In this document: positions 37,762-47,582 of the stretch, in pieces
How the letters are laid out: each line of letters begins with the position of its first letter
How positions within the stretch are numbered: position 1 is the stretch's first letter
Assembly (NCBI GenBank): GCA_002689995.1
Contig: NZIV01000011.1
Location: 91,372 to 155,371, forward strand
Origin: Fidelibacterota bacterium
GTDB lineage: Bacteria > Fidelibacterota > Marinisomatia > SCGC-AAA003-L08 > GCA-2689995
Direction: 5' to 3'
DNA: 64,000 bases
Notes under the pieces: model-generated
What the model was told of the DNA's origin: nothing
Databases searched by the model: none
The model's input: only the letters and a program-made list of their open reading frames with translations
Program-made: the position numbers and the translations under genes

Positions 37762-38768
37762 ATAATAATAATAATTTATTTAAAATTGGGTTCATTGTAT
37801 TTTTATCAACAATTGGATTTATTTTAGGAATCATGTATCTAAAGGATATTCGATTACATAAATCTAATTTCACTTTTTCTGTTATATTTGATAGCGCTCA
37901 AGGTTTAAATGAAGGTGACAATGTAACAATGCTTGGAAAACGAATTGGTAAAGTTACAAAAACAAGAATTATTGAAGGTCAAAAAATAGGTGTCGACCTA
38001 TCTATTGATAATTCTTTTGTGATGAAAATCCCAATTGATTCAAAAATTCATGTTAAATCGGAAGGTATTCTAGGAGAGAAATATATTTCAATTGAACCTG
38101 GTAAGGATACCAAGCATTCATTGCTTGCCGGAGATATTGTTGAAGGTATACGTGAGATAGATTTTTCAGAGATAACTCCGGGTATTGTACCTCTTACACA
38201 AGATTTGGGTGCATTTGCTCGTAGATTAAAAGCAACTCTGGGCGAAGAGCAAAAAGAGAATATTCAAAATACCATATTAAATGTTGAATCCTTAACTAAA
38301 GAGATGGTTGATTTTGTACAGGAATATAGGAAAGTTCTATCAGAAGAGGAGCGTCAAAATATTAAACAATTCACTGAAAATTTAAAGGCTTCTACTGAAT
38401 CATTTAAAAATGCTAGTAATGATTTAGAAATAAATTTAAAGAAAGATTTTAAAAAAATAGAAGAAACTTTATCTGGTATGAAGAAGTTTACAGAAAAAGC
38501 CGATGATTTTAACAAAACTATCACTACTTTAAAAGAAAGTTCAGAGATTATTTTAAAAGCAGCTGAAAATTTAGACGCTAGCTCTAAAATATTTATCGAA
38601 GTTGCCGAAAAATTAAAGGGCAAAGAGGGTACTTTACCTCGTCTTTTAAATGATAATTCAGTCTACAATAATATGGATAGCCTTACTTTTAATGCTCAGC
38701 AGATTATTAAAGAGTTTAATGAAAATCCTGCGAAATATATAAAGGCATATCTAAAAGCAAGAAAATAA
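37758..38768 (+). CDS. mlaD: MlaD-family MCE-domain protein
   Basis: A 336-residue periplasmic lipid-binding subunit. One N-terminal transmembrane helix (IGFIVFLSTIGFILGIMYL) precedes an MCE domain at about 37-130 (FTFSVIFDSAQGLNEGDNV and GKRIGKVTK). A long helical, coiled-coil C-terminal region runs from about 170 to 310. The hexameric MCE ring with a helical tube is the known family architecture. The start overlaps the mlaF stop (ATGA). Confidence 0.9.
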   Translation: MNNNNNLFKIGFIVFLSTIGFILGIMYLKDIRLHKSNFTFSVIFDSAQGLNEGDNVTMLGKRIGKVTKTRIIEGQKIGVDLSIDNSFVMKIPIDSKIHVKSEGILGEKYISIEPGKDTKHSLLAGDIVEGIREIDFSEITPGIVPLTQDLGAFARRLKATLGEEQKENIQNTILNVESLTKEMVDFVQEYRKVLSEEERQNIKQFTENLKASTESFKNASNDLEINLKKDFKKIEETLSGMKKFTEKADDFNKTITTLKESSEIILKAAENLDASSKIFIEVAEKLKGKEGTLPRLLNDNSVYNNMDSLTFNAQQIIKEFNENPAKYIKAYLKARK

Positions 38769-38769
38769 A

Positions 38770-38958
38770 ATGATTAACTTTGCTTGTCCAAAATGTAAAA
38801 TAGTTTTAGAAAGAAAAACAGATTTTTTAATTTGTAATGATTGTAATAGAAAATTTCACCAAAAAAATAATATCCCTATTTTATTAATTAATAGAATGGA
38901 ACCTTCAAATGTTGAAGGCATTAGTAAAAGCAATGAGGGTTGTGAACAATCTGAATAA
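38770..38958 (+). CDS. Trm112-family small zinc-ribbon protein
   Basis: A 62-residue protein with two CxxC knuckles (CPKC at about 5-8, CNDC at about 23-26) and the NIPILLIN segment. Together these match Trm112/YcaR (UPF0434) proteins. Eukaryotic and archaeal Trm112 activates methyltransferases; the bacterial role is less clear. It starts one base after the mlaD stop. The C-terminus (after about residue 45) is low in conserved features. Confidence 0.75.
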   Translation: MINFACPKCKIVLERKTDFLICNDCNRKFHQKNNIPILLINRMEPSNVEGISKSNEGCEQSE

Positions 38959-39024
38959 TAGGGTAAATTTATATACTTTACTCAGATTTAATTTTAACAA
39001 TTTGAATTTTATATTCAATGTTAT

Positions 39025-39029
39025 AGGAG
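39025..39029 (+). promoter_or_regulatory. Shine-Dalgarno site deciding the PorV-like start
   Basis: AGGAG ends five bases before ATG 39035, which opens directly on a signal peptide. This outweighs an in-frame ATG at 38909 lying inside the Trm112 gene. Confidence 0.75.
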
Positions 39030-39034
39030 ATTTA

Positions 39035-40612
39035 ATGAAAAAAATTAAACATGCACTTTTAATTAGCTTGGGAGTCATCTCTCAATTAAGTGCAGTAGGC
39101 GAAGCGGGCGCTATTTTTCTATTAATAACACCAGGAGCAGGTCCAGCGGGGACAGGTGAAGCACAGGTTGCAAAAGCAGACGATGCATATGCTTCATATT
39201 TTAATCCTGCTGGCTTGGCATTTTTAAAAGGTTCAGAAGTTGCATTGATGCATGTTAATTGGCTTCCTAATCTCGCTGATGATTTATATTATGAATACTT
39301 AGGTGGACGAACATATATTGATAACTTAGGTACTATTGGAGGACATATAATATTTTTGAACCTTGGTGAACAGACGCGTACGGATGAATTTGGAAATGTT
39401 AAAGGAAATTTCAACAGTAATATGTGGGCTTTGACTACAAATTTTGCTACGATGTTAACTGAGAATTCAGGGATTGGTTTGGGAATGAAAATATTCCAGC
39501 AGAATTTGATTGGTGTAGGTACTGGCAGTGAAGCAGGTAGAGGAATATCGACTGATTTTGCATTTGATATTGGTTATTTATTGAAAATGAGAAAGCTAAA
39601 TCTTGGATTAGCAATTTCTAATATAGGGCCTAAAATTTCATTTATTGATGTAAATCAAGCTGATCCAGCTCCAACTAATTTAAGATTTGGATTTCAAGCA
39701 GAACTATATAATAATAATTATAACAAAGTCAACTTATTATTTGATATAAATAAATTGCTTGTATCCTCTTATCCAAATATGGATTGGAATAGCGATGGTC
39801 TAATTGGTGGATATGATAGTGAGGGAAATCTTGGTATTTTAGGAGAAGAAGATTATGCTTATAACGCAGATGGTCAAATTGAATATGCACATTCTGATCC
39901 TTGGTATTCAGCTATTTTTACTTCCTGGTTAGATGATTGGTTGCTTGGAGGAGACCGGGATCTGATTCGACAAGGACAGGGATATAATGCAGAAGATTTA
40001 GATTTTAAAATTGGGGGATGGGAGTTTTTTGAGGGTCAATGTAATAGTTCAATTTTAGCAGAAATGAATAATGCTGAAGCAGGTCAAGGAGAATATTGTC
40101 AGCCAGGAGCTGCTGCATATGATCCATTTTTATTTGCAGATGGTAAGCCAACCCCAACAGCTCCAATAGGCGATAATCAAGCAAAAAAAGTATTTTATCC
40201 TGAAATGTTTGATGAAGAACCATATGAAGATTTAAATAGTAATGGAATCTATGATGAAGGTGATATATTTGATCCGCAACTACATGACTTAAATCAAAAT
40301 GATCAATGGGATTCTTTTGAAGAATCTGTCTACAATGAATTTGGTCAGATAGAAAAAGGGAAAAGTAAGGAAAGATCAATAAAAACTGAGTTTATTGAAA
40401 GTGTATATAATATAGGATTAGAATATTGGTATAGCGAGAATTTTGCAATTAGAGCCGGATATATACATGATGAAGAAGGTGATATCAAGGTTCCTACTAT
40501 GGGTGCTGGTTTAAGATTTGCTGGGTATGGTTTTGACTTTGGGTATACTGGAGGTGCAGAAGGCCATCCAAGGTCTAATACAATGTTTTTTTCTATAAAC
40601 ATGGAATTGTAA
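39035..40612 (+). CDS. PorV/PorQ-like outer-membrane protein
   Basis: A 525-residue barrel protein. The signal peptide is MKKIKHALLISLGVISQLSAVGEAGA. The canonical PorV/FadL-like entry follows: GAGPAGTGEAQVAKADDAYASYFNPAGLAFL, seen here as the GTGEAQVA and DDAYASYFNPAGLA blocks. Such proteins shuttle or anchor Por (type IX)-secreted cargo or act as related porins. A large insert at about 250-440 holds acidic loops, including EDLNSNGIYDEGDIFDP and HDLNQNDQWD, that look like Ca sites. The C-terminus ends in an aromatic strand (MFFSINMEL). The next gene encodes a protein with a Por-type C-terminal sorting module. Confidence 0.83.
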   Translation: MKKIKHALLISLGVISQLSAVGEAGAIFLLITPGAGPAGTGEAQVAKADDAYASYFNPAGLAFLKGSEVALMHVNWLPNLADDLYYEYLGGRTYIDNLGTIGGHIIFLNLGEQTRTDEFGNVKGNFNSNMWALTTNFATMLTENSGIGLGMKIFQQNLIGVGTGSEAGRGISTDFAFDIGYLLKMRKLNLGLAISNIGPKISFIDVNQADPAPTNLRFGFQAELYNNNYNKVNLLFDINKLLVSSYPNMDWNSDGLIGGYDSEGNLGILGEEDYAYNADGQIEYAHSDPWYSAIFTSWLDDWLLGGDRDLIRQGQGYNAEDLDFKIGGWEFFEGQCNSSILAEMNNAEAGQGEYCQPGAAAYDPFLFADGKPTPTAPIGDNQAKKVFYPEMFDEEPYEDLNSNGIYDEGDIFDPQLHDLNQNDQWDSFEESVYNEFGQIEKGKSKERSIKTEFIESVYNIGLEYWYSENFAIRAGYIHDEEGDIKVPTMGAGLRFAGYGFDFGYTGGAEGHPRSNTMFFSINMEL

Positions 40613-40619
40613 AAAAGAT

Positions 40620-43148
40620 TTGACTAATTCACATAGAATTGTAGTTTTTGCTACCCTCGTTTTCGGGGGTACTCTTTTTTCTATACCTATCATAAATGGC
40701 TTAGTTGATAAACAGCAATCTCAAATTGAACTATTAATTGGTCTCAGGGTTCAATTCTCTGAAAATAATTTTGATCAAAGTACGAGTGGTAATGAAAATT
40801 TTATATTTAGTCCGATATCAAGCGATATTGAAGCTAGATGTAGCGGATTTATTGTTGATTCGCCTCCACATGATAAATCTTATTTTAAATCTCAAATGTC
40901 AGCTGTTAGTAATTATTTCAATTCTGTTTCTAATGGAAATATTCTTTTCGATATTGAATTATCTGACTCTATTTTAACAGCAGATAATCAGATGTCTTAC
41001 TATGCTGGTAGTGACTTGCTTCTTGGAGACTTATTCACGGAGGCTATTGAAGGGTTTGAAGAAGAAATAGAAAATATACTTTACGATTATTTTAGTGATA
41101 TTGAGACTGGATTAGAAAAGTCAATAATTGTTCTTTTTCATGCAGGAATTGGACAAGATTTCTCTGTTCCGTTTTTAGATCCTACTCCAAATGATTTAAG
41201 TAGTGCATATATAGAAGAATCCATGTTAAGCCAATTTCCTAAAATTGCTGGTATTGAAGTGAGGAGAGGAATTTTATTACCAGAAACCCAAAATCACATT
41301 TTTTATGATGCTATTGAAGATATTTTTCCTGGAGAAGTGAGCTATTGTAATTATCAAGTTGGTATGACAGGAATATTTTCATTCTTAGTTGGATATGCTT
41401 TAGGATTACCTGCCCTATTTGATGTTGAAACAGGTAGTGCTGGTGTTGGTGTATTCGGTCTTATGGACCATGGATCAAATAATGGTAGAGGTGTAATACC
41501 TGCACCACCTACAGCATGGACAAGAATTCATGCTGGTTGGGTAGAACCAACTATTTTAAATGAGAATGGTCAGTTTGAGTTGAAAAATAGAGATATTCAA
41601 GATCAAGTATTTAAAATTCCAATTTCAAGTGAAGAATATTTTTTAATAGAACAAAGAGACAATTCAGCAAAAAATAATAATGGAATTGAGGAAATAAGAT
41701 ATCAGGAAAATGACAATTCATTTTTAAATTGGTTTGATGTTTTAAATGATTCTATTTCTAATAGAATTGTAGTTTCAAGTTTAAATGTCATTGAATCCGT
41801 TGATAATTATGATTTAGGATTACCAGAAACAGGTATACTTATATGGCATATTCAGGAGCCAATTAATTTAGACAATATAAATTCAGACAGATATAGTAGA
41901 GCAGTACATCTAGAAGAAGCAGATGGAGCAATTGATATTGGATTTGAAACATTTAATCCATTTTTCACTAATCATTTGACTGGTTGGGGTGCAGATATGT
42001 GGTTTCCATATAATTCGCAATGGGAATTAGCTAATTCAGATTATTCTGACATTGAATTCAGTAATACTACTACGCCAAATTCTAGAAGTAGATCGGGAGT
42101 TATAACAAATATTAAGATATTTAATTTTGAAAAAACAGACTCTTCTATGATATTTAGTTTTGAAAAAAATACTGAAATTCCTTGGGAAACTTTATTTGAT
42201 GTAGAATCTGTGCCTGTTGGCGGAAGTTTAGATAATGTATTTTTAAAATTTGATGAAAATGTTATTATATTAAATGAAAATAATGAATTTTTAGATCTTT
42301 GGACGGAAAATGATTGTTTACCTGATTTTAATGAACAATTAATATTAAATCTTAATGGAGTATTTGATTGCATGTCTCGTCCGGATTCTATTAGTGGTTT
42401 CTTTAGCAATCATGAAGAATTAGAATACAGAGATGAAGGTATAGCCGTTGGAGATTTAGACTTAGATGGATTAGATGAAATTTTTAAAATAGAAAATGAG
42501 TTACTGATTTGTGAAAATTCAAATAGTGTACCATGTGATGGATTTCCAGTTTATTCAGGAAATTCATCTTCAATTTTAATAGCAAATATATTATTCGATG
42601 AATATCCTGAGATAATCTTAAAAGATGGATATATATTAAAGATAATTTCCCATACAGGGGAGACCATTGTTCAAGAAATTGTTGATAATAATTATTTTCC
42701 CATTATTATACCAAATTGGTCTGGTAATTATGCTGGCTTAATAGATGGAAATAAAATATACAAATTTGAATATGACGAGCCTAATTCATATTGGTTAACA
42801 AAATTTGGGAAACATGATGGTACTCCAATATCTTCTGGATATCATTTTATGCAAGAACTATCATTAAATGGTATTTCAAAAAACTTAATATATAATTATC
42901 CAAATCCAGTAGTCAATGGTTTAACAACATTTAGATTTTTTAATTATAATGCAAGTTCTGTCGAAATTAAAATTATTAGTTCAAATGGTCAATTTATTGA
43001 AAAGTTATATCAAAAAGATTTAACTCAAAACGAATATAATGAAGTTGGATGGAGTTTTCAAAAATTAAATTCTGGGATATATTTAGCTGAAATAAAACCA
43101 AATGTTGGTCAAACTTATTTAGTACATGTAATGGTAATAGAAAATTGA
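40620..43148 (+). CDS. Inactivated M6 metalloprotease-like protein with Por-type C-terminal sorting domain
   Basis: An 842-residue secreted protein starting at TTG 40620 (next in-frame ATG is ~95 codons in), with an N-terminal hydrophobic signal (IVVFATLVFGGTLFSIPII). Residues about 30-330 follow the M6 fold: LRVQFSENNF, SVSNGNILFDIELSDS, VLFHAGIGQD, then GLPALFDVETG and FGLMDHGSNNGRG. The zinc-binding HEFGHxLG before GLPxLxD is replaced by FLVGYALG (residues 255-262), so all three catalytic positions are lost. A repeat-rich beta region contains VGDLDLDGLDEIF, an FG-GAP-like Ca loop. The last ~90 residues (YNYPNPVVNG, LNSGIYLAEI) are a T9SS type-A-like module. It overlaps the next gene (TTGA). 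Confidence 0.78.
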   Translation: MTNSHRIVVFATLVFGGTLFSIPIINGLVDKQQSQIELLIGLRVQFSENNFDQSTSGNENFIFSPISSDIEARCSGFIVDSPPHDKSYFKSQMSAVSNYFNSVSNGNILFDIELSDSILTADNQMSYYAGSDLLLGDLFTEAIEGFEEEIENILYDYFSDIETGLEKSIIVLFHAGIGQDFSVPFLDPTPNDLSSAYIEESMLSQFPKIAGIEVRRGILLPETQNHIFYDAIEDIFPGEVSYCNYQVGMTGIFSFLVGYALGLPALFDVETGSAGVGVFGLMDHGSNNGRGVIPAPPTAWTRIHAGWVEPTILNENGQFELKNRDIQDQVFKIPISSEEYFLIEQRDNSAKNNNGIEEIRYQENDNSFLNWFDVLNDSISNRIVVSSLNVIESVDNYDLGLPETGILIWHIQEPINLDNINSDRYSRAVHLEEADGAIDIGFETFNPFFTNHLTGWGADMWFPYNSQWELANSDYSDIEFSNTTTPNSRSRSGVITNIKIFNFEKTDSSMIFSFEKNTEIPWETLFDVESVPVGGSLDNVFLKFDENVIILNENNEFLDLWTENDCLPDFNEQLILNLNGVFDCMSRPDSISGFFSNHEELEYRDEGIAVGDLDLDGLDEIFKIENELLICENSNSVPCDGFPVYSGNSSSILIANILFDEYPEIILKDGYILKIISHTGETIVQEIVDNNYFPIIIPNWSGNYAGLIDGNKIYKFEYDEPNSYWLTKFGKHDGTPISSGYHFMQELSLNGISKNLIYNYPNPVVNGLTTFRFFNYNASSVEIKIISSNGQFIEKLYQKDLTQNEYNEVGWSFQKLNSGIYLAEIKPNVGQTYLVHVMVIEN

Positions 43149-46100
43149 GAAAATTAATTATTCTTCAAGTATTAACTTTCTTTGGATTTAGTCAATCCCT
43201 TTACAACCATCCTGAACTTAGTTGGTATTCATTTGAGACTGAACATTTTATAATTCATTTTCATAAAGAAACTGAAAATACTGCTAGAGAAGCTGCATCG
43301 GTTGCTGAACATGTTTATAAACCAATCACGGATTTATATAACTACGAACCACCTGAAAAAACACATATAATCATAAAAGACACTGATGATTATGCAAATG
43401 GTGCAGCATATTCATTTGATAATAAAATTGAAATTTGGGCATTACCATTAGCTTTTGATTTACGAGGTGCTCATCGTTGGCTCCAAAATGTAATAACTCA
43501 TGAATTTGTACATATCATTCAAATTCAAGCTTCAATTAAATATTCACTAAATATCCCTGGAGGATTTTTTCAATATATTGGCTATGAAAATGAAAAAAGA
43601 GATGATGTTTTGTATGGTTATCCAGATAGAATCGTATCTTATCCAATTCCTGGAATTATAATTCCCCCTTGGTTGGCAGAAGGTACTGCTCAATTTATGT
43701 ACCCTGGTGCAAATTTTGATTTTTTAGATTCTCATCGAGATATGATTATTAGAGACAGAGTTCTAAATAATAATTTACTTACTTTTGCAGAAATGAATTC
43801 ATTTGGCAAAAAAGGGATTGGTAACGAGTCAATATATAATCAAGGCTTTTCATTTATTATTTGGTTGGCAAAAAAATATGGAAATAATATAAATAGAATG
43901 ATTTCTGAAGAAATTTCTAAACCATTTCAACTATCCATATCATCAGCATTAAAAAATATAACAGGCGTTTCAGGTGAGGATCTTTATAGTCAATGGGCCC
44001 ATGATTTATTATCAACTTATACAGCAAATACTAGTCATATAAAAAAGGAAGTATCTGGTGAAATAATTGAAGATAAAGGCGGAGTAAATATATATCCAAC
44101 GTGGAGCCCAAATGCTGAAAAATTTGCATTTTTGAGTAATAGGAGGCATGATTATTTTTCTCAAACAAATTTATTTATTCATGATATAGAAAGTGGGAAG
44201 GCAAAAAAGATAGCAAATAGAGTAGAGTCTAAACCAACTTGGATAAATAATAGTCATATTTTATATTCTCGCCGTTCAATAAAAAACGAAAATGGATCTA
44301 CTTTCTTTGATTTATACAAGTATGATTTAAATTTAAAAGAAGAAACTCAACTAACTATTAGTGGTCGATTTACAAGTCCATTAGTTCTTGAAGGTATGAA
44401 TAAATTCATTGCCTTTAAAACAATTGATGGATCTACCAATGTGTATATGAGTGATATTAATCATGTTGATTTACAGCCTATTACGGATATTGATAATGGA
44501 ACTGTTCTATTTTCAGCAACTTATAATTTTGATGAAAACATAATTTATCTCGATGGTAATGATTTGCATGGTCGTCAATTATATTCTTTAAGTTTAGAAA
44601 GTTTTGAATTAATCAAGGTTTCAAATCAAAAATGGGATACAAGAAATCCTGATTATGAAAATAAAAAACTTTGTTATTCAGAAGATAAATCTGGAATCTT
44701 TAACATTGTTTGTGAATCCACAAAAGATAAGTTCTTTTTAACTAATGTAATTGGTGGTGCTTTTATGCCTGATGTAAATAAAAATGGTGATGTTTTATTT
44801 AGTTTGTATAAAAATGGTGAATACAAAATTTTGATTACAAATATGAATTCTAACTCAAATGAATCAGATATTGGTTATTCATCTGAATATTATTCTAATA
44901 GGCCAACTTCTATTTTAATTTCTGATAAAGATAATACAGATTCAAATCCCTATAAAGATAAAATGTCTAGATTGTTTTTCTTGCCAAAGTTGATGATTGA
45001 TTATAATACAATAAAACCAGGCTTTTATTTATTTTCAACTGAAATTCTAAATCGAATGAGTTTTATAGCAGGAGGATCGTTGAATTCAATAAAGGATAAG
45101 GATTTATTTGCTATATTTGAATACAAAAAATGGAAATATACCATGTATTTAAACTTTTTTGGAATTCAACGACATATATTAGATTTTGAAAGCTTTAATG
45201 ATAGTGATAATGATAATATTTACGATATTGGATCTGAATATAAAACATTTAATGATATTCGATTTACATTGTTTGCGGCAGATATTGGTACGAAATTTCC
45301 ATTTAAAAACCATTTGATGAATATTCAATATTCATATCAGAAATATAGGCAAAATCAAAAGTTAAAAAAAACAGTACAAGAGACTGCTGCAAATAATATC
45401 ATAAATACTTTCCCTGCTCAATATGGAGCCGGATTTGATTACTTAAGAAACCATTCAATTTCATTTAAAGGTAGTTTTTCAACAAAAAAAACACAATTCC
45501 TAGGAAACATGCTTCCAAAAAATGGCTTTAAAATGGAGTATAATTTGAAATATGATTATAATCAATTTATGGAAGGTTTAGATTTTGATAGTGGTATTTT
45601 TAAAACTATTTTCACACCAGAACATACATTTAGAGTAGAATTTGATGCTAAAAAGTTTTTTAAATTATCAGAAGAATTAGATATTAGTGGCTCTCTGAAT
45701 GGGAAATTTGGATTAATAAGCAATCAATCAATTGATGATTTCTTCTATTACTTTAATGGTGGATTAACTGGTTTAAAAGGTTTCTCATTTTATGATACAA
45801 CATTATACGGGCCAAATATGTTTTTAACTTCTACTGTGATTCGGAAACCAATTTTTACAGAAAAAAGTATTATTTTTGGGCCATTAAATTTACAGAATAT
45901 GTCTATTGGCATAATGGCTCAACATGGAGGAGGCTATGAATATATTATGAATGAAATCGTCTCGGGAAAGCCAGCTAAGTGGTTTAGAAAAAATAATTTA
46001 GGGCAATCAGCAGGATTAGAATTTAGATTAACTGGATTTTCATTTTATTCATATCCTACTGCTTTTTCTTATGAAGTTCATTATCCTGTTTTAGTAGATA

Positions 46101-46156
46101 GTGAAGATATTTTACCAAAACATTATTTTACAATTTTATTTGATTTTCAGGAATAA
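43145..46156 (+). CDS. Peptidase-MA/TolB-propeller/outer-membrane-barrel protein
   Basis: A 1003-residue protein starting at TTG 43145 and overlapping the previous stop. After a signal peptide comes a gluzincin-type metalloprotease domain: ITHEFVHIIQ (H119, E120, H123) with a candidate third ligand in WLAEGTAQF (E179). Residues about 310-600 contain TolB-like propeller repeats (IYPTWSPNAEKFAFLSNRR, KPTWINNSHILYSRRS). The last ~350 residues alternate strands and end in a barrel-like region (LKGFSFYDTTLYGPNMF, HYFTILFDFQE), recalling Omp85-like C-termini. A peptidase fused to a propeller and a membrane barrel suggests cell-surface proteolysis or protein quality control. The substrate is unknown. 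Confidence 0.72.
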   Translation: MRKLIILQVLTFFGFSQSLYNHPELSWYSFETEHFIIHFHKETENTAREAASVAEHVYKPITDLYNYEPPEKTHIIIKDTDDYANGAAYSFDNKIEIWALPLAFDLRGAHRWLQNVITHEFVHIIQIQASIKYSLNIPGGFFQYIGYENEKRDDVLYGYPDRIVSYPIPGIIIPPWLAEGTAQFMYPGANFDFLDSHRDMIIRDRVLNNNLLTFAEMNSFGKKGIGNESIYNQGFSFIIWLAKKYGNNINRMISEEISKPFQLSISSALKNITGVSGEDLYSQWAHDLLSTYTANTSHIKKEVSGEIIEDKGGVNIYPTWSPNAEKFAFLSNRRHDYFSQTNLFIHDIESGKAKKIANRVESKPTWINNSHILYSRRSIKNENGSTFFDLYKYDLNLKEETQLTISGRFTSPLVLEGMNKFIAFKTIDGSTNVYMSDINHVDLQPITDIDNGTVLFSATYNFDENIIYLDGNDLHGRQLYSLSLESFELIKVSNQKWDTRNPDYENKKLCYSEDKSGIFNIVCESTKDKFFLTNVIGGAFMPDVNKNGDVLFSLYKNGEYKILITNMNSNSNESDIGYSSEYYSNRPTSILISDKDNTDSNPYKDKMSRLFFLPKLMIDYNTIKPGFYLFSTEILNRMSFIAGGSLNSIKDKDLFAIFEYKKWKYTMYLNFFGIQRHILDFESFNDSDNDNIYDIGSEYKTFNDIRFTLFAADIGTKFPFKNHLMNIQYSYQKYRQNQKLKKTVQETAANNIINTFPAQYGAGFDYLRNHSISFKGSFSTKKTQFLGNMLPKNGFKMEYNLKYDYNQFMEGLDFDSGIFKTIFTPEHTFRVEFDAKKFFKLSEELDISGSLNGKFGLISNQSIDDFFYYFNGGLTGLKGFSFYDTTLYGPNMFLTSTVIRKPIFTEKSIIFGPLNLQNMSIGIMAQHGGGYEYIMNEIVSGKPAKWFRKNNLGQSAGLEFRLTGFSFYSYPTAFSYEVHYPVLVDSEDILPKHYFTILFDFQE

Positions 46157-46159
46157 ATA

Positions 46160-47578
46160 ATGACCAGAATAACCCTTTTATTTTTTTTATTTGGACCAAT
46201 TTTTCTTTATTCAGGGAAAGGCTCTGCTGATAATGAGGTTACTTTTGAAGCTATCATAAGCAATTTGAATAAAAAAGCTTTAATAAATCCATTAATTCCA
46301 ATAAATATTCAAAAATTAGAATTATTAGAAGAAATAGATTCGTTATTTGTTGCAGATAGTTCACTTTCTTTTAATAATGGTATCCCTAGATATAAATATC
46401 CAGGTCGAGCGATGTTGTTATCTGCAATTCTTCCAGGTCTTGGGGAATTATATGCAGGAAGTCCGTTGAAAGCATTTTTATTCGCTGGCATGGAGGCCGG
46501 GGCATGGTATTTTTGGAAAAGAACTCGTGATAATATGACAACAAAAGAGTCAGAATATAAGCGATTTGCTGATGAACATTGGGATTTTGGAAGGTGGGTA
46601 ACACATTATTATGACTATTACAATATGCGTAATAATCCTATAAACTCAATGAATTTATATCAATTATACTCTCAAGAGACTAATGGAATCCCAACAATGT
46701 TTGGCAGTTATAATAGTAATTTTGAACAAATTATAGAATGGAATGACATAAATAATGATGGCATTCAGGATGACAGTGAAATTATAGAGTGGAATTACAC
46801 TCATATTAATGATGGTTCACATTCAATTGCATTTTGGGATCCTCGTTACCAAGAATTTAAAACTTTCCCCAAAAATACACCTCCAAGTGCTGAAAGTAAT
46901 GGGTATTTTTATTGTGATGACTTTAATACTGCATCATTTGATTGTAATAAATTTGTTTTAGATGAGTCTTTTAATGCTGAATTAGATAATTTTATAGTAC
47001 AGAAAAATCTTCATTTTTATGAAAATATTGGAAAATATAATCAGTTTTTTATGGGTTGGGATGATGCTTTATTTTCAACTGAAAATTTTGATGTTGAAAG
47101 TGAAACAGTGAATATTGGAACAGATATTGAAAATTATATAGTTACTGCATTATCGATTGATTTGACAGAACCTTGGAATCCTGATACTTCGACTATCATT
47201 TTAACTAATGATTTTTCTTATGATAAAAAGAGTGGTGAATTAACTATTAATAGTGAAATTAATTCAGATTTAGAACGTTTTCAAGTGACATTTACAAAAG
47301 CAAGTATATTTGATAATGATGGGTATTTAGTCCCTAAATCACCCAATAAATGGATCTATAGAGATTTAAGAGATGAATATAATCAATTAGGAAAATTAGC
47401 TGGTTATGCTATGACGACAGTAATGTTTAACCATGTAATAAGTATGATTGATGCTGTCATCACTTCAAATTTATATAATAGAAAACATAATTCAATAAAA
47501 AATATATCTATTGAACCAATTTTAGACACGGATGCAAAATTAGGTGTGGGTGGAATTAAATTTAACTTTAGGTTTTAA
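46160..47578 (+). CDS. DUF5683-like membrane/envelope protein
   Basis: A 472-residue protein with a signal peptide (MTRITLLFFLFGPIFLYSG). A hydrophobic block at about 73-115 reads PGRAMLLSAILPGLGELYAGSP and KAFLFAGMEAGAWYFWK, the pattern of DUF5683 proteins (SAxxPGLGQxYxG). The middle is acidic and contains an EF-hand-like DINNDGIQDDSE loop. A second hydrophobic block (YAMTTVMFNHVISMIDAVIT) precedes a basic C-terminus. The function is unknown. It sits between the peptidase/propeller protein and the BamD-like lipoprotein, all on one probable transcript. Confidence 0.68.
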   Translation: MTRITLLFFLFGPIFLYSGKGSADNEVTFEAIISNLNKKALINPLIPINIQKLELLEEIDSLFVADSSLSFNNGIPRYKYPGRAMLLSAILPGLGELYAGSPLKAFLFAGMEAGAWYFWKRTRDNMTTKESEYKRFADEHWDFGRWVTHYYDYYNMRNNPINSMNLYQLYSQETNGIPTMFGSYNSNFEQIIEWNDINNDGIQDDSEIIEWNYTHINDGSHSIAFWDPRYQEFKTFPKNTPPSAESNGYFYCDDFNTASFDCNKFVLDESFNAELDNFIVQKNLHFYENIGKYNQFFMGWDDALFSTENFDVESETVNIGTDIENYIVTALSIDLTEPWNPDTSTIILTNDFSYDKKSGELTINSEINSDLERFQVTFTKASIFDNDGYLVPKSPNKWIYRDLRDEYNQLGKLAGYAMTTVMFNHVISMIDAVITSNLYNRKHNSIKNISIEPILDTDAKLGVGGIKFNFRF

Positions 47579-47582
47579 ATAA

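Noticed and set aside
38909..39034. Upstream in-frame start for the PorV-like protein
   Set aside because: It lies within the Trm112 gene and would bury the signal peptide; AGGAG and the signal peptide point to 39035.
40005..42409. Reverse frames of 122-124 codons inside the PorV-like and M6-like genes
   Set aside because: Antisense to strongly supported coding sequence, with no ribosome sites or domain features.
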